Shown piece by piece: positions 15,648-24,477 of a DNA stretch of 32,257 nucleotides (position 1 is its first letter; every line of letters begins with the position of its first letter). Both the position numbers and the translations under genes were made by a program. Origin of the DNA: Syntrophales bacterium (lineage in GTDB: Bacteria > Desulfobacterota > Syntrophia > Syntrophales > UBA2210); NCBI GenBank assembly GCA_028718565.1, contig JAQULO010000016.1, positions 1-32,257 on the forward strand, written 5' to 3'. The notes beneath the pieces were generated by a model, which did not search any database, was not told where the DNA came from, and worked only from the letters and a program-made list of their open reading frames with translations.

Positions 15648-16337
15648 ATGGATTATATTGCACAGGGCTTTATCCGATCGATTGAGCTTCTCCTTTCCGG
15701 TGATCACGAAACCTACTCGGCGATATTCACCACGTTGAGGATATCCTCTCTTTCGATCATCGCCAGCCTGATTATCGGAATACCTTTTGGCTTTCTGCTG
15801 GGGTATTTCGAGTTTCCGGGGAAACGGCAGGTGAGAGCGGTTGTTGACACACTGCTTGCCCTCCCCACCGTTGTGGTCGGTCTGTTCGTCTACGCTTTTA
15901 TCTCCCGCCGGGGGCCGTGCGGCGAGCTGGGGATCCTCTTTACGATCTCCGGCATCGCCGTCGCCCAGACCATCCTGATTACGCCGATCGTTATCTCGCT
16001 TACGGCCACGGCCGTAGAGAGCCTTGACAGGCGGCTGCGGGCAACCCTTGTTGCTCTGGGTGCGCGGGGAAGACAGATCCTGATCACAAGTCTTATGGAG
16101 GCACGGTATGCCGTTCTCGTGGCGGCCGTGACCGCCTACGGGCGGGCGATCTCGGAGGTGGGCATCTCGATGATGATCGGCGGTAATATCAAGTGGCATA
16201 CCCGGACCATTACCACGGCGATAGCGCTGGAGACCGGAAAGGGTGATTTTGCGGTCGGAATGGCCCTGGGGATTGTCTTGCTCACATTCGCCCTCGTCGT
16301 GAACAGCTCACTCACGCTGTTGAAGAAGCGGTCGTGA
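15648..16337 (+). CDS. tupB: Tungstate ABC transporter, permease
   Basis: 229 aa, the normal size for TupB. Hydrophobic segments are at about 25-55, 65-90, 98-122, 145-165 and 195-220, suggesting five or six transmembrane helices. The cytoplasmic loop contacting the ATPase reads EARYAVLVAAVTAYGRAISE with VG following, an EAA-type motif. The protein forms the inner-membrane channel for tungstate delivered by TupA. It begins 24 bases after tupA, and its TGA overlaps the ATG of tupC as TGATG, so the two are translationally coupled. Confidence 0.92.
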   Translation: MDYIAQGFIRSIELLLSGDHETYSAIFTTLRISSLSIIASLIIGIPFGFLLGYFEFPGKRQVRAVVDTLLALPTVVVGLFVYAFISRRGPCGELGILFTISGIAVAQTILITPIVISLTATAVESLDRRLRATLVALGARGRQILITSLMEARYAVLVAAVTAYGRAISEVGISMMIGGNIKWHTRTITTAIALETGKGDFAVGMALGIVLLTFALVVNSSLTLLKKRS

Positions 16338-17362
16338 TGGCGATGCACCCACTTTATCAGATCAACAATCTCAAATACAGGTACGGGCAGCATTTTGAAC
16401 TCGATGTGCCGGATTTGACCATTGAACAGGGCTCTTCCATCGGATTTGCGGGATCGAACGGGAGCGGCAAGAGCACCCTGCTGCGGCTTCTCGCCTTTAT
16501 CGATCTGCCAGAGGAGGGGGATATTCGGTTTGATGGCGCGTTGGTGGCGAAGAACAACGGCGGATCGAAGCGGGACGTCACCATGCTCCTCCAGGAACCC
16601 TATCTGCTCAAGCGCTCCGTCTTTGAGAACGTAGCCTTCGGGCTGAAGGTCCGTAACGACCGAAAGGATATTAAAAGTCGGGTTTATGGTGCGATGGAAC
16701 TGGTGGGAATGTTCCCCGGAGAATTTGCCCGGCGAAGGTGGCACGAACTCTCGGGTGGCGAGGCCCAGAGGATCGCGCTCGCGTCCCGTCTTATCCTCAG
16801 GCCGAAGGTTCTGATCCTTGACGAACCGACAGCCAGCGTTGACCAGCAGAGCGCACGGCTCATCAAGGAAGCGATCATCGAATGCCGCAGCCGATTCGGG
16901 ATGTCGCTCATCATCGCCAGTCATGACAGGGTATGGCTCAACAGTGCCACGGACATGGTCAAGCGTATGCACGAGGGCCGAATCGTGGGGACAGGGGCAG
17001 AGAACGTTCTTTCAGGACCATGGAATGATGAAGGAAACGGTCTCTATGCCAAGAGACTTGCCGACGGACAGACCCTCTTTGTGACAAAACCCCCTCAAGT
17101 AACCGCCGCCGGTGTGGTCAATCCCTCCGATATCGTCATATCCGTGTTTGAGCCCGACGGGATATCCACCCGAAACATCCTCCATGGAATCGTCACCCAC
17201 ATGACCATGGAAAGGGATTCCGGAGATATTCTGATCGAAGTGGATGCGGGAGGGCTTTCACTCCTGTCCCGCCTGACCCCATCCGCCGTGCAGGGCCTCC
17301 AGTTGGTTCCGGGAAAAGAGGTGTGGGCCCTCTTCAAGGCCTCCGCTGTAGACTGGTACTAA
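16337..17362 (+). CDS. tupC: Tungstate ABC transporter, ATP-binding protein with C-terminal TOBE-like domain
   Basis: 341 aa from the ATG overlapping the tupB stop; the ORF track uses a GTG one codon earlier. Walker A GSNGSGKST is near residue 39, the signature LSGGEAQR near 138, Walker B VLILDEPTA near 157 and the switch His in IIASHDR near 195. After the ABC domain (about 1-230), residues about 258-341 (SDIVISVFEPDGISTRNILH ... GKEVWALFKASAV) look like a TOBE domain, which in ModC-type ATPases binds the oxyanion and gives feedback inhibition. The protein powers tungstate uptake as a cytoplasmic dimer on TupB. It is the last gene of the operon, facing the TolC gene. Confidence 0.9.
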   Translation: MAMHPLYQINNLKYRYGQHFELDVPDLTIEQGSSIGFAGSNGSGKSTLLRLLAFIDLPEEGDIRFDGALVAKNNGGSKRDVTMLLQEPYLLKRSVFENVAFGLKVRNDRKDIKSRVYGAMELVGMFPGEFARRRWHELSGGEAQRIALASRLILRPKVLILDEPTASVDQQSARLIKEAIIECRSRFGMSLIIASHDRVWLNSATDMVKRMHEGRIVGTGAENVLSGPWNDEGNGLYAKRLADGQTLFVTKPPQVTAAGVVNPSDIVISVFEPDGISTRNILHGIVTHMTMERDSGDILIEVDAGGLSLLSRLTPSAVQGLQLVPGKEVWALFKASAVDWY

Positions 17363-17377
17363 GAGCGGTCTTCAGGG

Positions 17378-17413
17378 AAACAGGCCCCGCAGTATATTCT
17401 TGCAGTCCTGTTT
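17378..17413. terminator. Weak hairpin between convergent operons
   Basis: AAACAGG (17378-17384) pairs with CCTGTTT (17407-17413) across a long loop, 15 bases after the tupC stop. There is no strong T-run. It may end the tup transcript, and on the other strand it lies 117 bases past the TolC stop. Confidence 0.25.
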
Positions 17414-17529
17414 GTTGCACCTCGTAAGGTTTGTTTTTCCCGTCGCACCAGCCAGAGCTGGGGGTTCCTGGGCTACGCCCTTCGCGGCGATGTTCTTTCC
17501 CAGGGGGGTGGAAATGACCCTGTCTCGTA

Positions 17530-19074
17530 TCATCCCGACCCGGAACCACCGGGCCTGTCCCCGGGGGTCTGAATGCCGCGACGGTCGAGGATCGACCCGT
17601 CGAGCCGGTAGAGCTCCACCAGCGCTTTGAGGTATCCCACTGTTGCCTGCGCTTCAGCCACGCGGCTTTGCAACAGGTCGCGCTCAGCTTGGGAGACCAG
17701 AAAGGATGTCGATCTGCCCACACGAAATTTCTCCGTCTCGGCCCGGTACTTTTCTTCCTGGAGACGGCGGCTGGCGGCACTGGCCGAGATCTGTTCCGAC
17801 AGTCTCCTAACCTCGATATGAGCCTTGCGCACATCCACCTGGGCCAGCTGCGTCAGGTTGCCCATAGCTTCCTCCGACTGCTGCCGTGTCAGCGAAGCCC
17901 GGCGGTTGTCAGCTTCCGCCGCCCGGTTGAAGAAGGGGAATTGCACCGTCAGACCTGCCGTGATGTCAAACCCTTCATCCTCAACCCGGTTCATGCTGCG
18001 ACCGAAGGAGTCGCTGTAACCTGTCTTGCCCAGGTTGATAAATAAGTCGAGCTTGGGGAGAAGGCCGTTACTGGTCTTGATCAATTCGAGGTCGCCCCGC
18101 TCCATTTGGAGCCGGGCCTGGTTGAGGTCGGGCCGCAATCGCATGGCCGTCCGCACGTAATCATCCACCGGCGCCACTTCCCCTTGGAGCGCCGCTTCCG
18201 GCTCGTCACTGAGACCCACGGCTCTGTCCCACAGTTCGCCCCCGGAAGGGCTCACCAGTCGCAGGAGAGCGAGTCTGGCGCTCTCCCGGGCGCTCCTGGC
18301 GTTGATAAGGTCCACTTGGCGTAAGGCGACCTCCGCCTCGGCGGCCATCCGCTCCACCGCAGCCAGTTTTCCGATCCTTATCCGTTCCAGGGTTTCCTCC
18401 AACTGGCGACGGGACAGGAAGAGTGAGTCCTCGACAATGGCAATGTTTCTCATCGCAACCGAGTAATCCCAGTAGGCTTCCTCGACCTGGGCCACCAGGG
18501 TCACCGCAAAGCCGCGCACTTCGTAGTCGGAGATGCGGGAGTCGAGTCGCGCCTGCTGCAGGGAGACCAGGTTGACCTTGGGAAAGGCTCCCCTCAGGAG
18601 CGGCTGGTTGAGTTTCGCGGTTAGAGTGGTGGTACCCGTCCCTGCGGAAGCGTCGTTTCCCTGTGCGTTGGCTTCGAGGCCGACCGTCGCACCCGTGGTG
18701 AGCATCTTATTCAGGGAAAGCGAGGCGACTGTGGAGTCGGTTGTTGTGTAATCATCTGTAAGTACCGACGGTGCCCGGTCGGCACTTTGGGAGATCTCTC
18801 CGTTCAGGACCGGATCGAAGACCGACAGCGCCTCATCTTCGAAAGTCCTGGTGATCTGCGGCTCAAAGGTCTGGACGATCCAAGCCTTGTTGTTTTTGAG
18901 GCTCTCCAGGACCGCCCCGGCCACTGTCAGCAAGATGGGTTCCTGCCCCTGGTTGGCAGTGATGCTTTCCGCAGCCGGCGCCGCCTCTCCTTGCGCCGCC
19001 GCCGGTGAGCCTGCCAGTAAGGCGGTCAAGATGAGCACTCCTGTCACTTTAAACGCCATTCCTTTTTCCATCAT
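17530..19074 (-). CDS. TolC-family outer-membrane efflux protein
   Basis: 514 aa with a signal peptide (GMAFKVTGVLILTALLAGSP, cleavage near AAAQG). The start MMEKGMAF has AAGGAAGGAAG upstream. The mature chain has the two-fold repeat of the OEP domain, with long helices (LARVEEAYWDYS-type segment near 155, and DVRKAHIEVRRLSEQISASA near 415) that build the periplasmic tunnel and short strands for the barrel. It forms the trimeric exit duct of a tripartite export system. It is the last gene of the minus-strand operon, 39 bases after the permease, and the three upstream genes supply the fusion protein, ATPase and permease. The substrate is not deducible; macrolides, peptides or lipids are all possible for MacAB-like pumps. 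Confidence 0.9.
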   Translation of the reverse strand: MMEKGMAFKVTGVLILTALLAGSPAAAQGEAAPAAESITANQGQEPILLTVAGAVLESLKNNKAWIVQTFEPQITRTFEDEALSVFDPVLNGEISQSADRAPSVLTDDYTTTDSTVASLSLNKMLTTGATVGLEANAQGNDASAGTGTTTLTAKLNQPLLRGAFPKVNLVSLQQARLDSRISDYEVRGFAVTLVAQVEEAYWDYSVAMRNIAIVEDSLFLSRRQLEETLERIRIGKLAAVERMAAEAEVALRQVDLINARSARESARLALLRLVSPSGGELWDRAVGLSDEPEAALQGEVAPVDDYVRTAMRLRPDLNQARLQMERGDLELIKTSNGLLPKLDLFINLGKTGYSDSFGRSMNRVEDEGFDITAGLTVQFPFFNRAAEADNRRASLTRQQSEEAMGNLTQLAQVDVRKAHIEVRRLSEQISASAASRRLQEEKYRAETEKFRVGRSTSFLVSQAERDLLQSRVAEAQATVGYLKALVELYRLDGSILDRRGIQTPGDRPGGSGSG

Positions 19075-19113
19075 AATACTTCCTTCCTTCTTGAACAGGG
19101 CATGTCCCTGTTT

Positions 19114-20319
<1,206 letters not shown>

Positions 20320-20322
20320 GCC

Positions 20323-21006
20323 TCAGCCCTCCCCTGCCAGAGCGCCATCGACGATCCGACCGTCCTTGAGCTTAAGCTGCCGTCGACAGTGGGTGGCCAC
20401 GTCGAGATCATGCGTGACGATGATGATTGTCCTCCCCTGATGATTGAGGGCCTTGAAGAGTCCCAGAATCTCCTCGCCGGTCTTGCTGTCAAGGTTCCCC
20501 GTCGGCTCGTCAGCCAAGATAATTGCCGGATTGGTGACCAAGGCGCGAGCTACGGCGACGCGTTGACGTTGCCCACCGGAGAGCTGGTTGGGCTCGTGGC
20601 GCATGCGGTCGGCAAGGCCTACCGTTTCCAGTGCGGCCCGCGCGGGGCCGCGTGCATCCTTCTGCCCCGAGTAGAGAAGCGGCAACTCCACGTTCTCGAT
20701 AGCGGTGAGACGCGGCAGGAGGTTGAAGGTCTGGAAGACAAAGCCGATGCGGCGGTTGCGGACCTCCGCCAGACGCCGCCGCGACATCCGGGACACGTCT
20801 TCCCCGGCCAGCACATAGCTGCCGCCGTCCACGTGGTCGAGACAGCCGATGATGTGCATGAGCGTGCTCTTTCCGGAGCCCGACGGCCCGGTGATGGCCA
20901 GCATCTCCCCCTCCTCGATGCGGAAGGAGACGCGATCCAGGGCCAGGATGATGTCGCCACCAAGATCATATCTCTTCACTATGTCGCGGGCTTCGATGAT
21001 AGCCAT
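20323..21006 (-). CDS. ABC transporter ATP-binding protein, MacB/LolD type
   Basis: 227 aa from the ATG at 21006 (MAIIEARDIVKRYDLGG), which lies two bases after the fusion-protein stop; the ORF-track start at 21054 would run into that gene. Walker A is GPSGSGKST, the Q-loop VFQTFNLLPRL, the signature LSGGQRQRVA, Walker B AIILADEPTGNLD and the switch His VTHD. The ADEPTGNLDSKTG form is that of LolD/MacB/FtsE-type ATPases. It drives the permease encoded next, as a dimer on the cytoplasmic face. Confidence 0.94.
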   Translation of the reverse strand: MAIIEARDIVKRYDLGGDIILALDRVSFRIEEGEMLAITGPSGSGKSTLMHIIGCLDHVDGGSYVLAGEDVSRMSRRRLAEVRNRRIGFVFQTFNLLPRLTAIENVELPLLYSGQKDARGPARAALETVGLADRMRHEPNQLSGGQRQRVAVARALVTNPAIILADEPTGNLDSKTGEEILGLFKALNHQGRTIIIVTHDLDVATHCRRQLKLKDGRIVDGALAGEG

Positions 21007-21008
21007 GA

Positions 21009-22313
21009 TTAATGGACCCTCATAAAGCCGCTGGGCCTTGCGCTCCCGGTCCACTTGCTGCCGGCGCCCTGGTAGTTGACGACCGTTTCTCCCACAGCCA
21101 CGCCTGTGGAGACCTCGACTCTCTGCCCGTCGCTGATGCCCGTTTCGACGGGTCGATCTTCCTTCTCACCGCTTGCCCTCACCACTGTTACGTGTGGCTT
21201 GCCTTCCTTGCGAACGATCGCATCGGATGGCACCGAGAGCACATTGTCGCGTGCCGCGACGATGATGTCCAGATTGGCCGTCATCTCCGGGCGCAGCAGA
21301 CCTTTGTCGCTCGATGTGACTTCGATCTTGACCTCGAAGGTGACAACGTTGGAGATGTTCACGCCGCGGATGGCGATGCGCTCCACCCGTCCGGAGAAGC
21401 GCTTCCCCGGAAAGGCATCCACCGTGATTTCGGCAGGCTGGTCCACGACCACCTTGCCTATGTCGGCCTCGTCCACGGAGGCGAGGGTGAAGATGCGCGA
21501 AAGATCCGATACGGTCAGCGCGGTGGTGCCCCCTCCCACGTTGGATATGCCCGAAGATATGATCTGACCGATTTGTACGTTGCGCGCCGTGACCACCCCG
21601 TCGATGGGAGAATAAACTTTCGTGTCATTGAGCCTCTCGCGGGCAAGGTCGAGAGCGGTCAGGTCGTTCTTCAATTGTGCCTCGGCGATGCGAATCTGCT
21701 GGCGCAACTGTACGTGCGTCCTTTCCTGGGTTTGTAACTCTTCTATTTTTACCCGTGCCTGGTCAAGGGCCGCGATCGCCTGAACGGTAGCAGTCTGGGT
21801 GGTGTCGTATTCCTCCTGACTGGCAAGTTCCTTGGCCAGCAGGTCTTTGATTCGGCCTGCCTTCGTCTGGGCATCTTCCTCATTGGCTTGAGCCACCTTC
21901 AGCGCGGAGTCTGAACGTCGCTTATCGGTCTGGAGATTCTGCTGGGCGACGGTCAGGCTCTCTTTTGCGTTGATGAGTCGTGCTTGCGAGGCGGTCAGGG
22001 ATGCCTGTGCCTGGTCTACCATACGCTGCATCTCAGACGGGTCGAGTTGGATCAGCAGCTCTCCCTTGCGCACCGGATCGCTTACGTCAAGAGGGATCTC
22101 GATGATCTCGCCGCTGGCCTTGCATTTGATATCCACGTCGAGGTTCGAAACCACCTTGCCGGTGGAAGAAACGAGCATGCGCAGAGGACCTCGTTCCACC
22201 TTGCCGGTGGCGATGGTCTCTTGAGGCGATTTCGGTTTGTTGTAGCTTGACCATGCGTAGTAACCGCCCGCGATCACGGCAGCTGTTATGATGGCTACAA
22301 CGAGTTTCTTCAT
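21009..22313 (-). CDS. Periplasmic membrane-fusion (adaptor) protein, MacA/HlyD type
   Basis: 434 aa, start preceded by AAAAGGAGAAG. An N-terminal membrane anchor (about 3-20, LVVAIITAAVIAGGYYA) is followed by a barrel-sandwich half (VSSTGKVVSNLDVDIKCKAS ... GEIIEIPLDVSDPVRKGELL), a long coiled-coil hairpin (about 105-225, with many Gln and Ala), the second lipoyl half (YSPIDGVVTARNVQIGQ), a beta barrel (about 275-360) and a membrane-proximal domain. This is the adaptor linking the inner-membrane permease to TolC. It is the first gene of the four-gene export operon. A perfect dyad (GCATTA-A-TAATGC) lies in its leader and may be an operator. Confidence 0.93.
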   Translation of the reverse strand: MKKLVVAIITAAVIAGGYYAWSSYNKPKSPQETIATGKVERGPLRMLVSSTGKVVSNLDVDIKCKASGEIIEIPLDVSDPVRKGELLIQLDPSEMQRMVDQAQASLTASQARLINAKESLTVAQQNLQTDKRRSDSALKVAQANEEDAQTKAGRIKDLLAKELASQEEYDTTQTATVQAIAALDQARVKIEELQTQERTHVQLRQQIRIAEAQLKNDLTALDLARERLNDTKVYSPIDGVVTARNVQIGQIISSGISNVGGGTTALTVSDLSRIFTLASVDEADIGKVVVDQPAEITVDAFPGKRFSGRVERIAIRGVNISNVVTFEVKIEVTSSDKGLLRPEMTANLDIIVAARDNVLSVPSDAIVRKEGKPHVTVVRASGEKEDRPVETGISDGQRVEVSTGVAVGETVVNYQGAGSKWTGSARPSGFMRVH

Positions 22314-22365
22314 GAAGATCTTCTCCTTTTACAGATATTTCATTTCGGGTCAGCACTCTTCCGGA

Positions 22366-22378
22366 GCATTAATAATGC
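22366..22378. promoter_or_regulatory. Perfect dyad in the leader of the export operon
   Basis: GCATTA-A-TAATGC is an exact inverted repeat with a single central base, 53 bases upstream of the adaptor-protein start. It could be an operator for a repressor. No repressor gene of this operon is in the window. Confidence 0.35.
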
Positions 22379-22481
22379 AGAATGTGTGTGAAAGCTATAT
22401 AAAATTAGTAAGTCGCCACCCGTTTGGGAAAGGTTACAAAGTAAGCGTCTGACCAGCTTAAGAAAAACAGAAGTATAAGCA

Positions 22482-22523
22482 AAAACGTAAAAAGTACTGT
22501 AAAAAGTACTTGCATTACGTTTT
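22482..22523. repeat. 12-base tandem repeat inside a 9-base inverted repeat
   Basis: GTAAAAAGTACT occurs twice head to tail (22487-22498 and 22499-22510), each copy ending in the palindrome AGTACT. The pair is bracketed by AAAACGTAA (22482-22490) and TTACGTTTT (22515-22523). The block overlaps the -35 box of the candidate promoter at 22510-22537, so it is well placed as an operator for the foldase gene and perhaps the divergent export operon. Confidence 0.6.
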
Positions 22524-22537
22524 CATTATTGTATAAG
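22510..22537 (+). promoter_or_regulatory. Candidate promoter for the peptidyl-prolyl isomerase gene
   Basis: TTGCAT (22510-22515), a 16-base spacer and TATAAG (22532-22537) give a start near 22544, about 33 bases before the ATG at 22577. The tandem repeat abuts the -35 element. Confidence 0.45.
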
Positions 22538-22576
22538 TGACCAAGAATTCTATTCTAACCGGAGGGGAAACACAAA

Positions 22577-23590
22577 ATGCGGATAACACAACAGAGGTGG
22601 TTCTACATACCCGTCGTGATCATGGCCGTAACATTATTCGCCGCGCAGGCATGCAAGAAGGGGGATGCGAGTCCCCCTGAGGGCGCGGTGGCGGTGGTCA
22701 ACGGGGCGATAATCACTCAGGATGATTTCAACACCGAGCTGACCATGATGAAAAAACAGTTTGCCGATGCAGATCAGCCAGACAACGAACAGCTCGCTAA
22801 GATCAAGGAGGACATTCTTGAAAGTCTTATTGCCCGACAGGTGCTCTACCAGGAGAGCCAGGAAAAGGGAATAGAAGTGGATGATGTAACTCTCAATAGT
22901 CAGTTTGAGAAGATAAAAACCCGGTTTCCAAAGGAAGATGGTTTCAAGGGCATGCTTGAGGAGATGCATCTTACGGAAGATGCCCTGAAAGCAAAGGTGC
23001 GCGAAGGGATGATAATCCAGAAGCTCATAGACCGAGAGATTACAGGCCTTATTGAGGTATCGGACGAAGAGGTGAAGGAATATTACGATAAAAACCCCGC
23101 CCTTTTCAAACAACCTGAAAAGATGCAGGCGAGTCACATCCTTATTAAGGTTGAACCGGAGGGGGGAGAAACCAAGAAAGCCGATGCCCTCAAAGAGATC
23201 AAGAAGGTACAGAGTGAACTGAAGGAGGGGGGAAATTTTGCAGAGCTTGCCAAGAAATATTCCCAATGTCCCAGCAGTGCTAATGGTGGCGACCTCGGCT
23301 ACTTCGCGCGGGGGCAGATGGTAAAACCCTTTGAAGATGCGGCTTTTCTTCTGAAAAAGGGAGAAGTAAGCGATATAGTCGAGACCAGTTTCGGCTATCA
23401 CCTGATACAGGCGGGGGACAGAAAACCAGAAACCGTGATCGATTACAAAGATGTCAAGGATAGACTTGCCCCGTACCTAAAGCGGGTAAAAACTGGGACG
23501 GAGGCGGATAAATACATTGAGCGGCTGAAGAAAAAGGCAAAGATAGAAAAAATTCTCCCCGCGACGGAAAAGCAGGGCTCAACCGAATAG
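22577..23590 (+). CDS. Parvulin-type peptidyl-prolyl isomerase, SurA/PrsA-like, exported
   Basis: 337 aa with CGGAGGGG 9 bases before the ATG. The N-terminal hydrophobic segment (about 12-25) ends in FAAQAC, which could be a lipobox with Cys near 26, although Gln at -2 makes it imperfect; PrsA-type foldases are lipoproteins. Residues about 40-160 form a SurA-N-like helical chaperone domain (VAVVNGAIITQDDFNTELTM). Residues about 182-280 are the parvulin rotamase (MQASHILIKVEPEGGE ... SANGGDLGYFARGQMVKPFE ... FGYHLIQ), with the HILIK and GGDLG signatures complete. It would assist folding of exported proteins in the periplasm. It is divergent from the export operon, and a probable short-RNA unit follows. 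Confidence 0.9.
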   Translation: MRITQQRWFYIPVVIMAVTLFAAQACKKGDASPPEGAVAVVNGAIITQDDFNTELTMMKKQFADADQPDNEQLAKIKEDILESLIARQVLYQESQEKGIEVDDVTLNSQFEKIKTRFPKEDGFKGMLEEMHLTEDALKAKVREGMIIQKLIDREITGLIEVSDEEVKEYYDKNPALFKQPEKMQASHILIKVEPEGGETKKADALKEIKKVQSELKEGGNFAELAKKYSQCPSSANGGDLGYFARGQMVKPFEDAAFLLKKGEVSDIVETSFGYHLIQAGDRKPETVIDYKDVKDRLAPYLKRVKTGTEADKYIERLKKKAKIEKILPATEKQGSTE

Positions 23591-23680
23591 CATATTCGCC
23601 GAATGATCACAGTTTATAGCGTTAATCAGGCCGGGGCCGATTGAGATGAAACCACGAGGGTGAGGAAGGGGATTCTTTTT

Positions 23681-23707
23681 TTGATATTTTGCTGATTGCT
23701 TTATAGT
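23681..23707 (+). promoter_or_regulatory. Candidate promoter of a short transcript
   Basis: TTGATA (23681-23686) and TATAGT (23702-23707) are separated by 15 bases (16 if the -35 is read as TTTGAT). Transcription would start near 23714 and meet the strong terminator at 23802-23839, giving an RNA of about 125 bases. Confidence 0.4.
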
Positions 23708-23753
23708 AATCTCTTCTGTAGCGGGTTAGCTTCCGGCGGTTGAGGAGTGATTC

Positions 23754-23792
23754 ATGAGATTGATGGTAGCGGTCCTGCTTGTGCACGCATAA
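23754..23792 (+). CDS. Possible 12-codon ORF in the short transcript
   Basis: ATG at 23754 is preceded by TGAGGAG at good spacing and reads MRLMVAVLLVHA then TAA, a hydrophobic 12-residue peptide. It ends 9 bases before a strong terminator hairpin. It is far too short to judge by composition. It may be a small membrane peptide, a leader peptide, or chance within a small RNA. Confidence 0.3.
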   Translation: MRLMVAVLLVHA

Positions 23793-23801
23793 TTGATATA
23801 C

Positions 23802-23839
23802 AAAAGGAAAGGTACGTATCTACCTTTCCTTTTTTTATT
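23802..23839 (+). terminator. Strong factor-independent terminator
   Basis: AAAAGGAAAGGTA (23802-23814) and TACCTTTCCTTTT (23821-23833) pair perfectly over 13 bases with a six-base loop, followed by a T-rich run. It lies 210 bases after the foldase stop, which is far for that gene and fits the separate short transcript better. The minus strand could also use it for the CBS gene. Confidence 0.85.
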
Positions 23840-23990
23840 TATCTGTCAGAACCACTAACAATGTCGGTAGTAGAGTGAAAAAGGGCTGGCCGGTTTTTCA
23901 GTCTCTTTAACAAGATGGGTGGCAAGTTTTAACATAGTCATCACCAATCAGATGGATGGGGGTCGTAAAGGGCAGTCCTTTTCTATCCCC

Positions 23991-24443
23991 CTATCCGGGC
24001 ATAAGGGTTTTCAGGATATCCTCCTTACCGATAATGCCGACCAAGGTGCCCTTATCAAGCACCGGCACCGTGTGTATGTTATGCTTCACCATCAGCGTGG
24101 CGATTTCTTCCAGCTCCGTTTCGGGATCAACCGTTATGGGATTGGGGGTCATAGCCTCAGCCACGGTAACCGCAGACATCTTTTTGAGAGCCTTTTCAAG
24201 ATCTTTCTGGGATGTCAATGGGATCAGGCTGTCGAGAAGGATGAAGTAGGACGGCAGGGGAATCTTCTTCTGCTGTGTAATCAGATCGTCCTGGCAGATC
24301 ATCCCCTCGAGGCGGCCCCCCTGATCGACAACAGGCAGGCCGTTGATGTGGTGTTCAAGCAGCAATCGGGCGGCCTGGACAATCTCCGTCTCTGGATGGA
24401 CTACGATCACCTTCTTTGTCATAATATCTCCGGCTTTGAGCAT
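23991..24443 (-). CDS. Two-CBS-domain protein
   Basis: 150 aa, ATG preceded by GGGGAGGAG. Two CBS motifs fill the protein: about 7-60 (IMTKKVIVVHPETEIVQAAR ... LPVVDQGGRLEGMI) and about 93-148 (AMTPNPITVDPETELEEIAT ... VPVLDKGTLVGIIGKEDIL). Such stand-alone pairs bind adenine nucleotides and regulate partners. The gene starts 34 bases after the stop of the CPA2 antiporter gene on the same strand, so I infer cotranscription and possibly energy-state control of the antiporter. No catalytic domain is present. Confidence 0.9.
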   Translation of the reverse strand: MLKAGDIMTKKVIVVHPETEIVQAARLLLEHHINGLPVVDQGGRLEGMICQDDLITQQKKIPLPSYFILLDSLIPLTSQKDLEKALKKMSAVTVAEAMTPNPITVDPETELEEIATLMVKHNIHTVPVLDKGTLVGIIGKEDILKTLMPG

Positions 24444-24477
24444 TGTATCTCCTCCCCTTTATCTCACGTTATACCTG

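Noticed and set aside
17334-17834. 166-aa minus-strand ORF past the TolC stop
   Set aside because: It overlaps the TolC 3' end in another frame and is Arg/Pro/Ser-rich as expected of a shadow.
23877-23899. GAAAAA ... TTTTTC hairpin as terminator of the CBS gene
   Set aside because: Only the A/T arms pair well; the GC core GGGCTGGCCGG does not form a proper stem.
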